A stretch of DNA of 25,847 nt, from the NCBI GenBank assembly GCA_016860845.1, contig BOKF01000077.1, positions 1 to 25,847 on the forward strand. The letters are read 5' to 3'. Origin of the DNA: Chloroflexota bacterium. Its GTDB lineage: Bacteria > Chloroflexota > Anaerolineae > 4572-78 > J111. Below, piece after piece: positions 1-7,269 of this stretch. The position numbers were made by a program, and so were the translations under genes. How positions within the stretch are numbered: the first letter of the stretch is position 1; every line of letters starts with the position of its first letter. The notes below the pieces were generated by a model, which had not been told where the DNA came from, did no database searches, and worked only from the letters and a program-made list of their open reading frames with translations.

Positions 1-1
1 C

Positions 2-259
2 ATTCTAACGACCTATCAAAAACGATGGCCGATAGAAGTCTTCCACAAATCGCTCAAACAAAATACTGCTTTAGGCAAAGCGCCCGTGCGACGCGTTGTA
101 ACCCAGAACAATCATGTCTTTGCTGCGCTGTTTGCTTTCTTCAAACTGGAATGCTTGAAGATCAAACGGAAACTCAAGCATTTTGCTTTGCGCTCACATT
201 TGTATCTCAAGGCCATTCGCGTGGCTTATGAGGAACTCCAAGCCCTCAAGGCTGCGTAA
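2..259 (+). CDS. Transposase C-terminal fragment (IS4-like, cut by window edge)
   Basis: Reading frame 2 is open from the window edge to the TAA at 257-259 and gives 85 residues. It contains YQKRWPIEVFHKSLK (codons 14-58), which matches the Y-(2)-R-(3)-E-(6)-K signature of IS4-type DDE transposases: Y at 14, R at 23, the catalytic E at 35 and K at 56. The tail is basic and helical (KLECLKIKRKLKH), as expected at the C-terminus of such enzymes, which cut and join the ends of an insertion sequence. The 5' part lies outside the window, so I cannot tell whether the element is complete. A competing ATG-started frame at 25-231 has no recognisable motif and is Cys-rich nonsense. No clear terminal inverted repeat was found after the stop. 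The next gene is lower in GC than the rest of the window, which fits an insertion or transfer boundary here. Confidence 0.8.
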   Translation: MLTTYQKRWPIEVFHKSLKQNTALGKAPVRRVVTQNNHVFAALFAFFKLECLKIKRKLKHFALRSHLYLKAIRVAYEELQALKAA

Positions 260-267
260 CATCAGTA

Positions 268-281
268 ATATAAGTTTATAT
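268..281. repeat. Small AT-rich palindrome after the transposase
   Basis: ATATAA-GT-TTATAT forms a 6-bp inverted repeat with a 2-nt centre. It lies 9 nt after the transposase stop and 72 nt before the next start. It could be part of the insertion-sequence end or of a promoter; nothing decides between them. No good -35/-10 pair is visible in 260-352. Confidence 0.35.
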
Positions 282-352
282 ACCCGCGCTCTTTGAAAAA
301 GGTCTGGTTTGCTTCATTTCTCTACATCAAAAATCTAATAAGGAGTTCACCC

Positions 353-2422
353 ATGAAAAGCAAAATAATTCAGCAATTGATGGGACTGATTTTAATCCTG
401 TCCATGATTTTTGTTTCCTTGTTCGTTTGGATCAGCCCAGGCAGCGCAGCAGGCAATACTTATTATGTGTCGCCAACTGGCAATGACAGTAACCCTGGAA
501 CCCAAGCGCAGCCCTGGAAGACGATTCAGAAAGCGGCAAATACGGTCACAGCGGGAGATACTGTATATGTGCAAAGCGGCACGTACGATGAACGTGTATC
601 AATCAGCGCATCCGGCACATCTTCTGTCCCTATTTTGTTTCAAGGACAAGGCACTGTAACCCTGGATGGTTTTGTGTTTACGGGCAATTACATCCAAATT
701 AAAGGATTCACGATTCAGGTTATCACCTGCAGTGCTGCCAAAGGTAAAAATTATGGAATTGAAGTAGATGGTACCGGCAGCAACTTTCTGATCGAAAACA
801 ACAGGATCATCATGATGCCGTTGGGCGGAATCTATACATCTCCGCAGACCTCCAACGGCATGATTCAAAATAACTATTTCGAAAACAATGTCGAAAACAG
901 TATCGAACTGCACGGGCAAAACCACTTGATACAAGGAAATGAAATCAATGGCGCCATCCAGAAGAATTCTTCGTGCGGACCCAAAGGAGATGACGCCAAC
1001 GGTATCTGGCTTTTTGGCACCGGTCATGTTGTGCGCGGGAACTATATTCATGACATCCACTACACGGCCAATGTCACCGATGCTCACATGGATTGTTTTC
1101 AAACCTTTGGCGGATGGGAGAGTGGAGATCCCGCCAGAAATACCAACATCCTGATTGAACAAAATTATTGTGAAGCCTTGGGCTGGAGAACCGCAGACGA
1201 GACTGGCTCAGGCTTTACCGTTGAAGATACCAGCAGTACGGATAACACGTACGCACATGGCATTATTTTCAGAAACAACCTGGTATTTGCGGCGCAGTGT
1301 GCCGGTGTGCAGGAAAACACGGCCTGGTTCAGCTATGTGAATAATACATGCGCCACCACATCTGCGATTGGAAACAAAGCAAACCTTTTTGCCATGGACC
1401 TCTGGCCCGGCACGGCTTACGATAATCATCACTACGTTATCGAAAATAATATCTACTACAATTTTCTACAGCCTGTATATTTGAATTCGCAGATGATGAA
1501 TACGGGTACGGTGATCCACGGAAACAACCTGGCATATAACGGCGGTTCCGCGATGATAAACGATACAGGTTTCACCTGCGGACAAAATAGCGACATTTGC
1601 GCTGACCCACTCTTTAATTATGTGCCAAGTGGTTTAGTCGGCGGCGATTACACACTTCAAGCCAACTCACCAGCCATCGATTCTGGGGCTGCTTTGCCTG
1701 ATGTGACAACTGATTATGCAGGCAATTTCCGTCCAGTCAACGGGCAATGGGACATGGGTGCTTATGAATATCAGACATCATCACCCACGAATACTCCCAT
1801 TCCGCCCACAGCAATCTATACAACTGCGCCATCCACTCCAACCGCCACACCGATTCCACCGACAGCAACGAACACGGCTGTGCCATCCACTCCAACCGCC
1901 ACACTGATTCAGCCGACGGCGACGAACACACCTGTGCCACCAACTGCCACTTCGATTACACCCACTGCCATTTCTCAGCCCTCGCAACAGCAAATTTTCT
2001 TCGACGGCTTTGAGAGCGCTTTCCCTGGTTCCTGGTATAAAGAAGGAAGCACCACTTGGTATACGGGCGTTCCAAAAATCGGCTCTCATAGCGTGCGAAT
2101 GGCGGGCAATAATTGCTGGATGCAAAGAAGCATTTCGACAGTCGGTTACCATAATATCGTTTTGCGGGTCTATCTGGGCGCATCCTCCTATGAAGCTTCT
2201 GAAACTTTGAATCTGTATTGGTACAATGGCAGTTCCTTCCAGTTGCTCAAAGCCATCAGAAATGGTTCTCCAGAAGAAGACGGGCAGTTGCATTATCTGG
2301 AATTTGTCCTGCCTGCCGCAGCAAATAACCTGGCAACCTTCAAGGTCGGATTTGGACAATACAGCGCTGATACAACCGACTATGGTTATATTGACAGCAT
2401 AACGGTGTTGGGAACGCCCTAA
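353..2422 (+). CDS. Secreted right-handed parallel beta-helix protein with PT linker and C-terminal beta-sandwich
   Basis: This 689-residue protein probably binds or cleaves a polysaccharide outside the cell. Residues 1 to about 33 form a Sec signal peptide: MKSK, a hydrophobic core, then PGSAAG. A DUF1565-like beta-helix start follows (YYVSPTGNDSNPG...PWKTIQKAA), then repeated N-N-x-(I/F) coils to about residue 465, ending in the anchor-like DMGAYEY. Residues 478-550 are a Pro/Thr linker with three 18-residue repeats. The last 140 residues look like a beta-sandwich carbohydrate-binding or MAM-like domain. D243-A-H245-M-D247-CFQTF is shared with the next gene and may be the active site. I chose the ATG at 353 over one 60 nt upstream because AGGAG (341-345) is well placed and the shorter form begins with a clean signal peptide. 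GC is lower than downstream (27/60 in 901-960). The enzymatic class, lyase, epimerase or binding only, is not readable. Confidence 0.85.
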   Translation: MKSKIIQQLMGLILILSMIFVSLFVWISPGSAAGNTYYVSPTGNDSNPGTQAQPWKTIQKAANTVTAGDTVYVQSGTYDERVSISASGTSSVPILFQGQGTVTLDGFVFTGNYIQIKGFTIQVITCSAAKGKNYGIEVDGTGSNFLIENNRIIMMPLGGIYTSPQTSNGMIQNNYFENNVENSIELHGQNHLIQGNEINGAIQKNSSCGPKGDDANGIWLFGTGHVVRGNYIHDIHYTANVTDAHMDCFQTFGGWESGDPARNTNILIEQNYCEALGWRTADETGSGFTVEDTSSTDNTYAHGIIFRNNLVFAAQCAGVQENTAWFSYVNNTCATTSAIGNKANLFAMDLWPGTAYDNHHYVIENNIYYNFLQPVYLNSQMMNTGTVIHGNNLAYNGGSAMINDTGFTCGQNSDICADPLFNYVPSGLVGGDYTLQANSPAIDSGAALPDVTTDYAGNFRPVNGQWDMGAYEYQTSSPTNTPIPPTAIYTTAPSTPTATPIPPTATNTAVPSTPTATLIQPTATNTPVPPTATSITPTAISQPSQQQIFFDGFESAFPGSWYKEGSTTWYTGVPKIGSHSVRMAGNNCWMQRSISTVGYHNIVLRVYLGASSYEASETLNLYWYNGSSFQLLKAIRNGSPEEDGQLHYLEFVLPAAANNLATFKVGFGQYSADTTDYGYIDSITVLGTP
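1799..1960 (+). repeat. Three 54-nt tandem repeats coding the PT-rich linker
   Basis: Three in-frame units of 54 nt (1799-1852, 1853-1906, 1907-1960) encode 18-residue repeats of the type IPPTATNTAVPSTPTATL. The identical segment CCATCCACTCCAACCGCCAC starts at both 1829 and 1883, exactly 54 nt apart. The third unit is more diverged. Such extended, probably O-glycosylated linkers separate catalytic and binding modules in surface proteins. Copy number may vary between strains. Confidence 0.85.
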
Positions 2423-2435
2423 TCTCAATCGCCTC

Positions 2436-2483
2436 ATCAAATCAGGTGGTACAGGTCAATTGATTTGTGCCGCCTGATTTGAT
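2436..2483. terminator. Intergenic stem-loop, possible terminator or operator
   Basis: ATCAAATCAGGTGG (2436-2449) pairs with CCGCCTGATTTGAT (2470-2483) over 14 bp with one G-U pair and a 20-nt loop. It begins 13 nt after the stop of the first beta-helix gene. There is no T-run after the stem, so a classical intrinsic terminator is not shown. A further direct copy of CATCAAATCA lies at 2495-2504, which could instead point to a DNA-binding site. Confidence 0.5.
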
Positions 2484-2513
2484 TCTCGGCGTTTCATCAA
2501 ATCAACAAAAGCA

Positions 2514-2555
2514 GGCACAAAACTCACAAAGCCTTTTGGCGGCGAATGATATAGT
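2514..2555 (+). promoter_or_regulatory. Promoter candidate, conserved type, copy 1
   Basis: GGCACAAAACTCACAAA (2514-2530) is followed at a fixed offset by TATAGT (2550-2555). The same block and spacing occur before the genes at 8370 and 18629. TATAGT ends only 6 nt before the ATG at 2562 and no Shine-Dalgarno sequence is visible, so the transcript may be leaderless or nearly so. The CTCACA part could serve as a -35 element, but the 21-nt spacer is long for a sigma-70 promoter, so the upstream block may be a regulator site instead. Confidence 0.6.
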
Positions 2556-2561
2556 TTTCGT

Positions 2562-4370
2562 ATGACCAATACCACTTTTTACGTTTCTCCAAGTGGCAAT
2601 GACGCCGTCTCTGGCTCCCAAGCCCAACCCTGGCGGACGATCCAACGCGCCGCGGAATCCGTCCAAGCGGGCGATACCATCATCGTGACCGCAGGTGTGT
2701 ACGACAACGGACGGGTCTTCATCCGCGCTTCGGGGGCGCAGGATGCCCCCATTCGCTTCATTGCGCAAGGCGCAGTGGAACTATCTGGCTTCCTGCTTGA
2801 AGGCAACTATATTCATATCAGCGGATTCACCGTCCGATTTTTCGAGTCAAGCCTGAAAGACAATTCCCCCTACGGCATAAAAATTTGCGGCGATCATTTT
2901 CTCATCGAAGATAACCGCTTCATCGAAACGCTTGGCGCGGGCGTGTTCACCTCGCCGCACAGCGCAAACGGAATCATCCGCCGCAACTATTTCTATCACA
3001 ACGTCCTGTCTAGTATTGAACTGCACGGAAAGAGCCATCTTGTCGAAGCCAACACCATCCGCCAGCCACTGCAAGATCACCCCAGCGGACGCAAAACTGA
3101 TGATGCCGACGCCGTCCGCTTCTTCGGCACGGGTCACATTCTGCGCGGCAACAACATCCGCGAAATTTGGTATGGTGCAGGCATTCGAGATGCGCACATG
3201 GACTGTTTTCAAACCTTTCATGGCACAGAAGACGGCGACCCCGAACTCACCACCGATATCCTGATTGAAAATAATTTCTGCGAAGCCAGTTCCTACCAAA
3301 CCGAAGATGAATGCAGCGGCGGCGTGACCTTGGAACGGGTAGGCAGCGCCGACGACAGCTTCGAGCGCGGCATCATCATCCGCAACAACATCATCATCGC
3401 GCCGTATCCTTCGGGCATTCACGGTCCTGCTTCCTTTATCAGTTTCATCAACAACACCTGCATTTGCAATCCCGATTTCATTCCGTACAACACCTTCGCG
3501 TTGGATTACTGGCATCCCGAATGTCATCATCTCGATATTCAGAATAATATTTTTTACAATTACACGCGGCAGTTTTATATTTCCAAACCCGCCCTTGAAA
3601 ACAGCGTTCTTGCCAACAACCTATATTATCGCGCCGACGGTGTAAACCTACCTCCCGCTTTTCATTACTACAGCCATTCCGAGCGCGCCGCATTCGAAGG
3701 CATCTTTGCCGACCCCTGTTTTGTGGACGTCGCCAACGGGGATTTTCACCTTCTGCCGCAAAGCCCCGCCATTCAGGCGAATAGGACGCTGGGAGTCCGC
3801 TTCACTCCTGACCTTGAAACTGCTTCCGTTTCGACAGGTTTTTCCACGCCGCCAACTTTACCCGCCCAATTGTCGCCCTGGGTTAAACGCATCTACTTTG
3901 CCAACTTTGAAAAGACTCTCGCTGGCTGGCGAACCGAGGGCAGCGTAACTCTTTCGCAAGCCGAACCCAAAGTGGATGGACAGTCTATCCGCTTGCAAGG
4001 CAATTCCCGCCTGAGCATGGAAACTATCGAAGTGCTCACCACCCGCCACGAGCAAATTGTTGTGCGCGCGTTGATGGGCGCAGAACAATTGAGCGTCGAC
4101 GAATCCTTCAGCATTTTCTGGCGCGCATCCAACCTCACCGACTGGCAGCTTTTACGCGCCATTCAAAAGGATGACCCCGAAACAGACGGGCAATTGCATG
4201 AATTAATCTTTCACCTGCCGCCCCAAGCCGATGAACAATCCTGCTTTCAGGTTGCCTTCTCTTTCCGCGCCGCGCCTCACAAACGCGCCTTTCTGGATAA
4301 TCTCGAAGTCATGGGCGAACCCAAATATCGCAAGCGGCACAAAACCTTCACTCCTTTTTTGATGTGGTGA
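2562..4370 (+). CDS. Beta-helix protein without signal peptide, paralogue of the preceding gene
   Basis: This 602-residue protein aligns with the preceding one through the whole beta-helix (FYVSPSGNDAVSG, PWRTIQRAAESVQAGDT, HGKSHLVEANTI, D210-A-H212-M-D214-CFQTF) and through the C-terminal sandwich (QLLRAIQKDDPETDGQLHEL). It lacks both the signal peptide and the PT linker. A TGA sits in frame at 2547-2549, so it cannot be extended upstream. It therefore appears cytoplasmic, or is exported by a route I cannot see. The start is preceded by a promoter-like box rather than a ribosome binding site. It overlaps or abuts the next gene (GTGATTATG junction), so the two are probably translated together. 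Likely role: processing of a glycan or oligosaccharide as lyase, epimerase or hydrolase; the exact reaction is unknown. Confidence 0.8.
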   Translation: MTNTTFYVSPSGNDAVSGSQAQPWRTIQRAAESVQAGDTIIVTAGVYDNGRVFIRASGAQDAPIRFIAQGAVELSGFLLEGNYIHISGFTVRFFESSLKDNSPYGIKICGDHFLIEDNRFIETLGAGVFTSPHSANGIIRRNYFYHNVLSSIELHGKSHLVEANTIRQPLQDHPSGRKTDDADAVRFFGTGHILRGNNIREIWYGAGIRDAHMDCFQTFHGTEDGDPELTTDILIENNFCEASSYQTEDECSGGVTLERVGSADDSFERGIIIRNNIIIAPYPSGIHGPASFISFINNTCICNPDFIPYNTFALDYWHPECHHLDIQNNIFYNYTRQFYISKPALENSVLANNLYYRADGVNLPPAFHYYSHSERAAFEGIFADPCFVDVANGDFHLLPQSPAIQANRTLGVRFTPDLETASVSTGFSTPPTLPAQLSPWVKRIYFANFEKTLAGWRTEGSVTLSQAEPKVDGQSIRLQGNSRLSMETIEVLTTRHEQIVVRALMGAEQLSVDESFSIFWRASNLTDWQLLRAIQKDDPETDGQLHELIFHLPPQADEQSCFQVAFSFRAAPHKRAFLDNLEVMGEPKYRKRHKTFTPFLMW

Positions 4371-4372
4371 TT

Positions 4373-6121
4373 ATGCTCTATCTCAACCTTTTACATCGCC
4401 CCGCCGAAACCCCCGCCCAGCGCGAATCGTTTGCCTTGCAGCAGAACATGGCGCACAAACTGGGACTCAAAGTAACCCTGCTTGTAGACTATCAATCCAT
4501 GTGTGACGCCGAAACCGTCGCCGACTTGCAGCATTACGCCCGCGACTTTGGCGATGAGTTGGGTATCTGGTTCATGAACCTGCCCCCTGCCGATTCTGAC
4601 GCAAAGGGTGTGGATGGACGGCGCGAACCGTTCCTCTGGCTGTATGCGGATGAAGAGAAACGCCGCATCATCGAGCAGGTTCTCGCCCGCTTCCACTCGA
4701 CCTTTGGGTTTGCCCCCGCTTCCGTGGGATCCTACCATCTGGATGCTGAGTCGCTCCGCATTCTCAAGGAACTTGCCCCGTCCATTCAAGTTGCGGTGGC
4801 GGGTTGTTTTGAAGAAGGCGTGCGCGTTTATCATGGCTGTAACAACTCGTGGTATCTGTTCAGCGAAGGTATGCCCTGGTCGCCCTGGTATCCATCCAAA
4901 ACCCACTCGCTCCGCCCCGCGCAAGATGAATTCGATGCGCTTGGCATTGTCGCTGTACCGCATTTGAGCCGCGATCTGGCTCTCTCCTACGAAGGACGCA
5001 ACGACTTTTTTGCCACACATCCCGCCAATGTCCAACGAGCAATGACCAACGATGGCATGGATAACCCCTACATGTATAACCTGGTAGACCAACATCGCCT
5101 GCAAGCGGACTTCAATGATGGCTTTGCCTATATTCACATTTTTGTTGGCCCTGCCTGGATTGCGGGAGATTTTACAGTTCAGGATTCCCTCGAGGTCTCG
5201 CGCCAACTGTATCGTGAATTTTTGGAATACTTTGTGGCTTTGCGTGAACAGGGTCAGGCAACCGATATGCAAATGAGCGAATTCGCCGCCTGGTATCGGC
5301 AGAACGTTCCTATCGGCAAGCCGCAGGTGGCATTGGCGAAGGAAATGCTCTATGGCACGGGCAAGCATTATTTCTGGTATCTCGATTCGTTTACCCGCAT
5401 TTTGGTGGATGCCACCCAGGGCGGCTCGATTGGCGATTTGCGCCCGTATATCGCCCAAATCGAATCGCACGCGGGGGCAAGCACGAAGGCGTTGTGGTAC
5501 GGTTCGTACCCGTATCTGATTCAGTCCCAGCACCGCACGGGCAACTCGTATCACTATGCCGATGGCTCGCGCACGACCTTGCTCGTCACCCGCAACGGCG
5601 AGACGCTCGATTTGGCCAACGTCCGCGTGAAGGCGGCGGAAGTCACCCGCTCTGAAAATGAAACTGCCCTGCGCCTGACTCCCGCGCACCTGACTTTCTC
5701 AGATGGGACGAAGGTCTCCATCGAAACCACTTACCGCTTTTTGGGCGGCGGGAAAATTCTCGTCGAGCGCAGACTGCTCGAAGGCGGAGAGGTGCGGGTT
5801 CAGGAATATGTCAAGGCGTGTTGGGGGGTGACGGAATACCCCGAAGATTTGAGAGAGGTCGTTTTAACGGTATCAGGTCAACGGTCAGGAGAGATGCGCT
5901 ACCAATATCGCAGCCGCGAACTCCGCTCGGAAGCGGCAACGGCTGTGGCGGCGCGAATCCCCAATATCCAAACCAAAATCAGCCTGGAAAGCGACGAACC
6001 CCGCGAAAGCGGCGCGGCGCTTGAAGGCTATTTGTTCAGCCCGTATTTCACGCTGACTTTGGACGGCGCGCTGCGGGCGGGGAAGGTCTTGCGGACATGG
6101 CTGAACATCGAAAAGTTGTAG
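4373..6121 (+). CDS. Two-domain deacetylase-like protein with C-terminal beta-sandwich
   Basis: This 582-residue protein has no signal peptide. The N-terminal 350 residues resemble a polysaccharide-deacetylase or GH57-like (beta/alpha) barrel: LYLNLLHRP, LKVTLLVDYQ, DELGIWFMNLP, then GSYHLDAES and a WYLFSEGMPWSPWYPSKTH segment. The last 220 residues are beta-rich (FSDGTKVSIETTYRFLGGG). This layout recalls the paired DUF3863/DUF3864 proteins, but that is from memory and not tested. GTG starts at 4364 and 4367 overlap the previous stop; I chose the ATG at 4373 because the first predicted strand starts right there. No clear Shine-Dalgarno sequence is present, which suggests coupling to the upstream gene. 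The end overlaps the zinc-ribbon gene by 25 nt. Probable role: trimming modified sugars inside the cell. Confidence 0.7.
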   Translation: MLYLNLLHRPAETPAQRESFALQQNMAHKLGLKVTLLVDYQSMCDAETVADLQHYARDFGDELGIWFMNLPPADSDAKGVDGRREPFLWLYADEEKRRIIEQVLARFHSTFGFAPASVGSYHLDAESLRILKELAPSIQVAVAGCFEEGVRVYHGCNNSWYLFSEGMPWSPWYPSKTHSLRPAQDEFDALGIVAVPHLSRDLALSYEGRNDFFATHPANVQRAMTNDGMDNPYMYNLVDQHRLQADFNDGFAYIHIFVGPAWIAGDFTVQDSLEVSRQLYREFLEYFVALREQGQATDMQMSEFAAWYRQNVPIGKPQVALAKEMLYGTGKHYFWYLDSFTRILVDATQGGSIGDLRPYIAQIESHAGASTKALWYGSYPYLIQSQHRTGNSYHYADGSRTTLLVTRNGETLDLANVRVKAAEVTRSENETALRLTPAHLTFSDGTKVSIETTYRFLGGGKILVERRLLEGGEVRVQEYVKACWGVTEYPEDLREVVLTVSGQRSGEMRYQYRSRELRSEAATAVAARIPNIQTKISLESDEPRESGAALEGYLFSPYFTLTLDGALRAGKVLRTWLNIEKL

Positions 6122-6312
6122 TGTTGCGCTGCCCCGTCTGTTTTGCGCGCGAGAACGACGTGGTCTTGTTGCGCGATGGCGGAGGGTTTTACTGCGTGAA
6201 GTGCAGTTTTGAAGGCGATGAAGCCCGCGTGCGCGAGTTGTATGCCGACCAGCAAAAAAAATATCGCTGGCGGGCGCGGCGGGTGACGCTGGAAGAACAG
6301 AGAGAACTGTAG
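6097..6312 (+). CDS. Small zinc-ribbon protein
   Basis: This 71-residue protein has two Cys pairs, CPVC near residue 12 and CVKC near residue 33, separated by a short beta-rich stretch: a classical four-cysteine zinc ribbon. A basic helical tail (KKYRWRARRVTLEEQ) follows. The gene starts inside the end of the deacetylase-like gene (25-nt overlap), and GGAAGG about 10 nt upstream could be its ribosome binding site. A GTG at 6121, just before the first Cys pair, is an alternative start. No family function is recognisable. Nucleic-acid binding or a partner role for a neighbouring enzyme are both possible. Confidence 0.6.
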   Translation: MAEHRKVVVLRCPVCFARENDVVLLRDGGGFYCVKCSFEGDEARVRELYADQQKKYRWRARRVTLEEQREL

Positions 6313-6347
6313 AATGATGAATGCAGAATGGTGGATGGTGAATGACG

Positions 6348-7178
6348 ATGGCTAAATTTTTAATAGTGAACGCTGACGACTACGGTTTGCACCCATCCGT
6401 TTCGGCGGGGATTCGCAAGGCGCATTTGGAAGGCATTCTCACATCCACAACAACGATGATGAATATGCCTGATGCAGAGCTTGCCTTGCGAATCGCGGCG
6501 GAGCATTGCCCGAATTTGGGATTGGGCGTTCATCTTACGCTGACGGCGGGTTCGCCCCTGCTCCCGCCCGAACAGTTGCCCGCGCTGATGAATCTTTCGG
6601 ACGGGATTCGCTTTCCGCGTGAGTCGGTGTTGCGCGAAGGGGCAAAGTCCATCCCTGCGGCGGAAGTCAAAGCCGAGTGGCGGGCGCAGATTGAACGCTT
6701 TATTTCCCTTTCTGGCAAACAGCCTGACCATTTGGACAGCCATCACAACTCGTCTTATTTCACTTATCCGTTTTTTGAAGCCATGCTCGAACTGGCGGCG
6801 GAGTATGACTGCGCGGTGCGCTTGTGCTACAGCGATGCGGAGCAGGGCGATTACACCGCGCTCCCATCTGATTTCCCTGCCGATGCCACACCCCACGAAT
6901 TGACGCGCCGCTTCAACGTCCCCGCGCCTGATTCGTTCATCGGCGGTTTTTACGGTGAGAATGTTTCTCTCGAATATCTAATCTCCAATCTCCAATCTCT
7001 TTCTGATGGCGTGACCGAGTTGATGACTCACCCCGCGCTGGACGGCGAAGCGTTGAAAGGTATCAGCAGTTACAACCTGCGGCGTGGAGATGAGTTGGGC
7101 GCGTTGATTCATCCGCAGGCGATGGAGACGGTGAAGGCGAATCAGATTGAGTTGGTTTCATTTGGAAAACTTATCTAA
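6348..7178 (+). CDS. YdjC/ChbG-family carbohydrate deacetylase
   Basis: The family removes acetyl groups from N-acetylated oligosaccharides such as chitobiose in the cytoplasm. This 276-residue protein opens with the signature FLIVNADDYGL, whose Asp residues bind the metal. It also has GLGVHLTLT and DHLDSHHNSSYF, which supply the metal-ligand and active-site histidines. The length is normal for the family. The ATG at 6348 places the first strand at residue 3; an ATG two codons earlier (6342) is equally possible. The 35-nt gap before it is made of GAATG/GATG words and has only a weak ribosome binding site. The downstream kinase of the N-acetylglucosamine-kinase type supports an amino-sugar role, but other acylated sugars cannot be excluded. 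Confidence 0.85.
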   Translation: MAKFLIVNADDYGLHPSVSAGIRKAHLEGILTSTTTMMNMPDAELALRIAAEHCPNLGLGVHLTLTAGSPLLPPEQLPALMNLSDGIRFPRESVLREGAKSIPAAEVKAEWRAQIERFISLSGKQPDHLDSHHNSSYFTYPFFEAMLELAAEYDCAVRLCYSDAEQGDYTALPSDFPADATPHELTRRFNVPAPDSFIGGFYGENVSLEYLISNLQSLSDGVTELMTHPALDGEALKGISSYNLRRGDELGALIHPQAMETVKANQIELVSFGKLI

Positions 7179-7249
7179 CCACAAAGGAAACAAAGGGACA
7201 CGAAGGAAACTCCTAAAAATCTTTGTGTACCTTTGTGACCCTGCGTGGT
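7178..7249. repeat. Imperfect long inverted repeat of the ACCACAAAGG type
   Basis: The left arm ACCACAAAGGAAACAAAGG followed by GACACGAAG pairs, with a few mismatches, with the right arm CTTTGTGTACCTTTGTG followed by ACCCTGCGTGGT. The outer ACCAC (7178-7182) matches GTGGT (7245-7249). It fills the gap between the deacetylase and kinase genes and overlaps the deacetylase stop. It looks like a dispersed intergenic palindromic element rather than a terminator, since no T-run follows the arm. Confidence 0.7.
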
Positions 7250-7269
7250 GTAAAAAATGGAGAAGTGGA

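Noticed and set aside
25..231. ATG-started 68-codon frame at the left edge
   Set aside because: It is Cys-rich with no motif, while frame 2 of the same DNA gives a clear transposase C-terminus with the YREK signature.
293..352. Upstream ATG/TTG-type extension of the first beta-helix protein
   Set aside because: AGGAG at 341-345 points to the ATG at 353, which directly begins a normal signal peptide.
1799..1960. Possible CRISPR-like or minisatellite array
   Set aside because: The 54-nt units are contiguous, in frame and encode a Thr/Pro linker; there are no spacers.
2536..2541. TTGGCG as a -35 box for the 2562 promoter
   Set aside because: It is only 8 nt from TATAGT, far too close, and it is not conserved in the other two promoter copies.
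4391..5689. Long reverse-strand open frame (432 codons)
   Set aside because: It is the complement of the deacetylase-like gene. The product has no motif, and long antisense frames are expected in GC-rich coding DNA.
7147..7269. Upstream extension of the sugar kinase
   Set aside because: It would translate the end of the deacetylase gene and a non-coding inverted repeat; the family starts at FLGVDVGATKT and GGAG fits the ATG at 7270.
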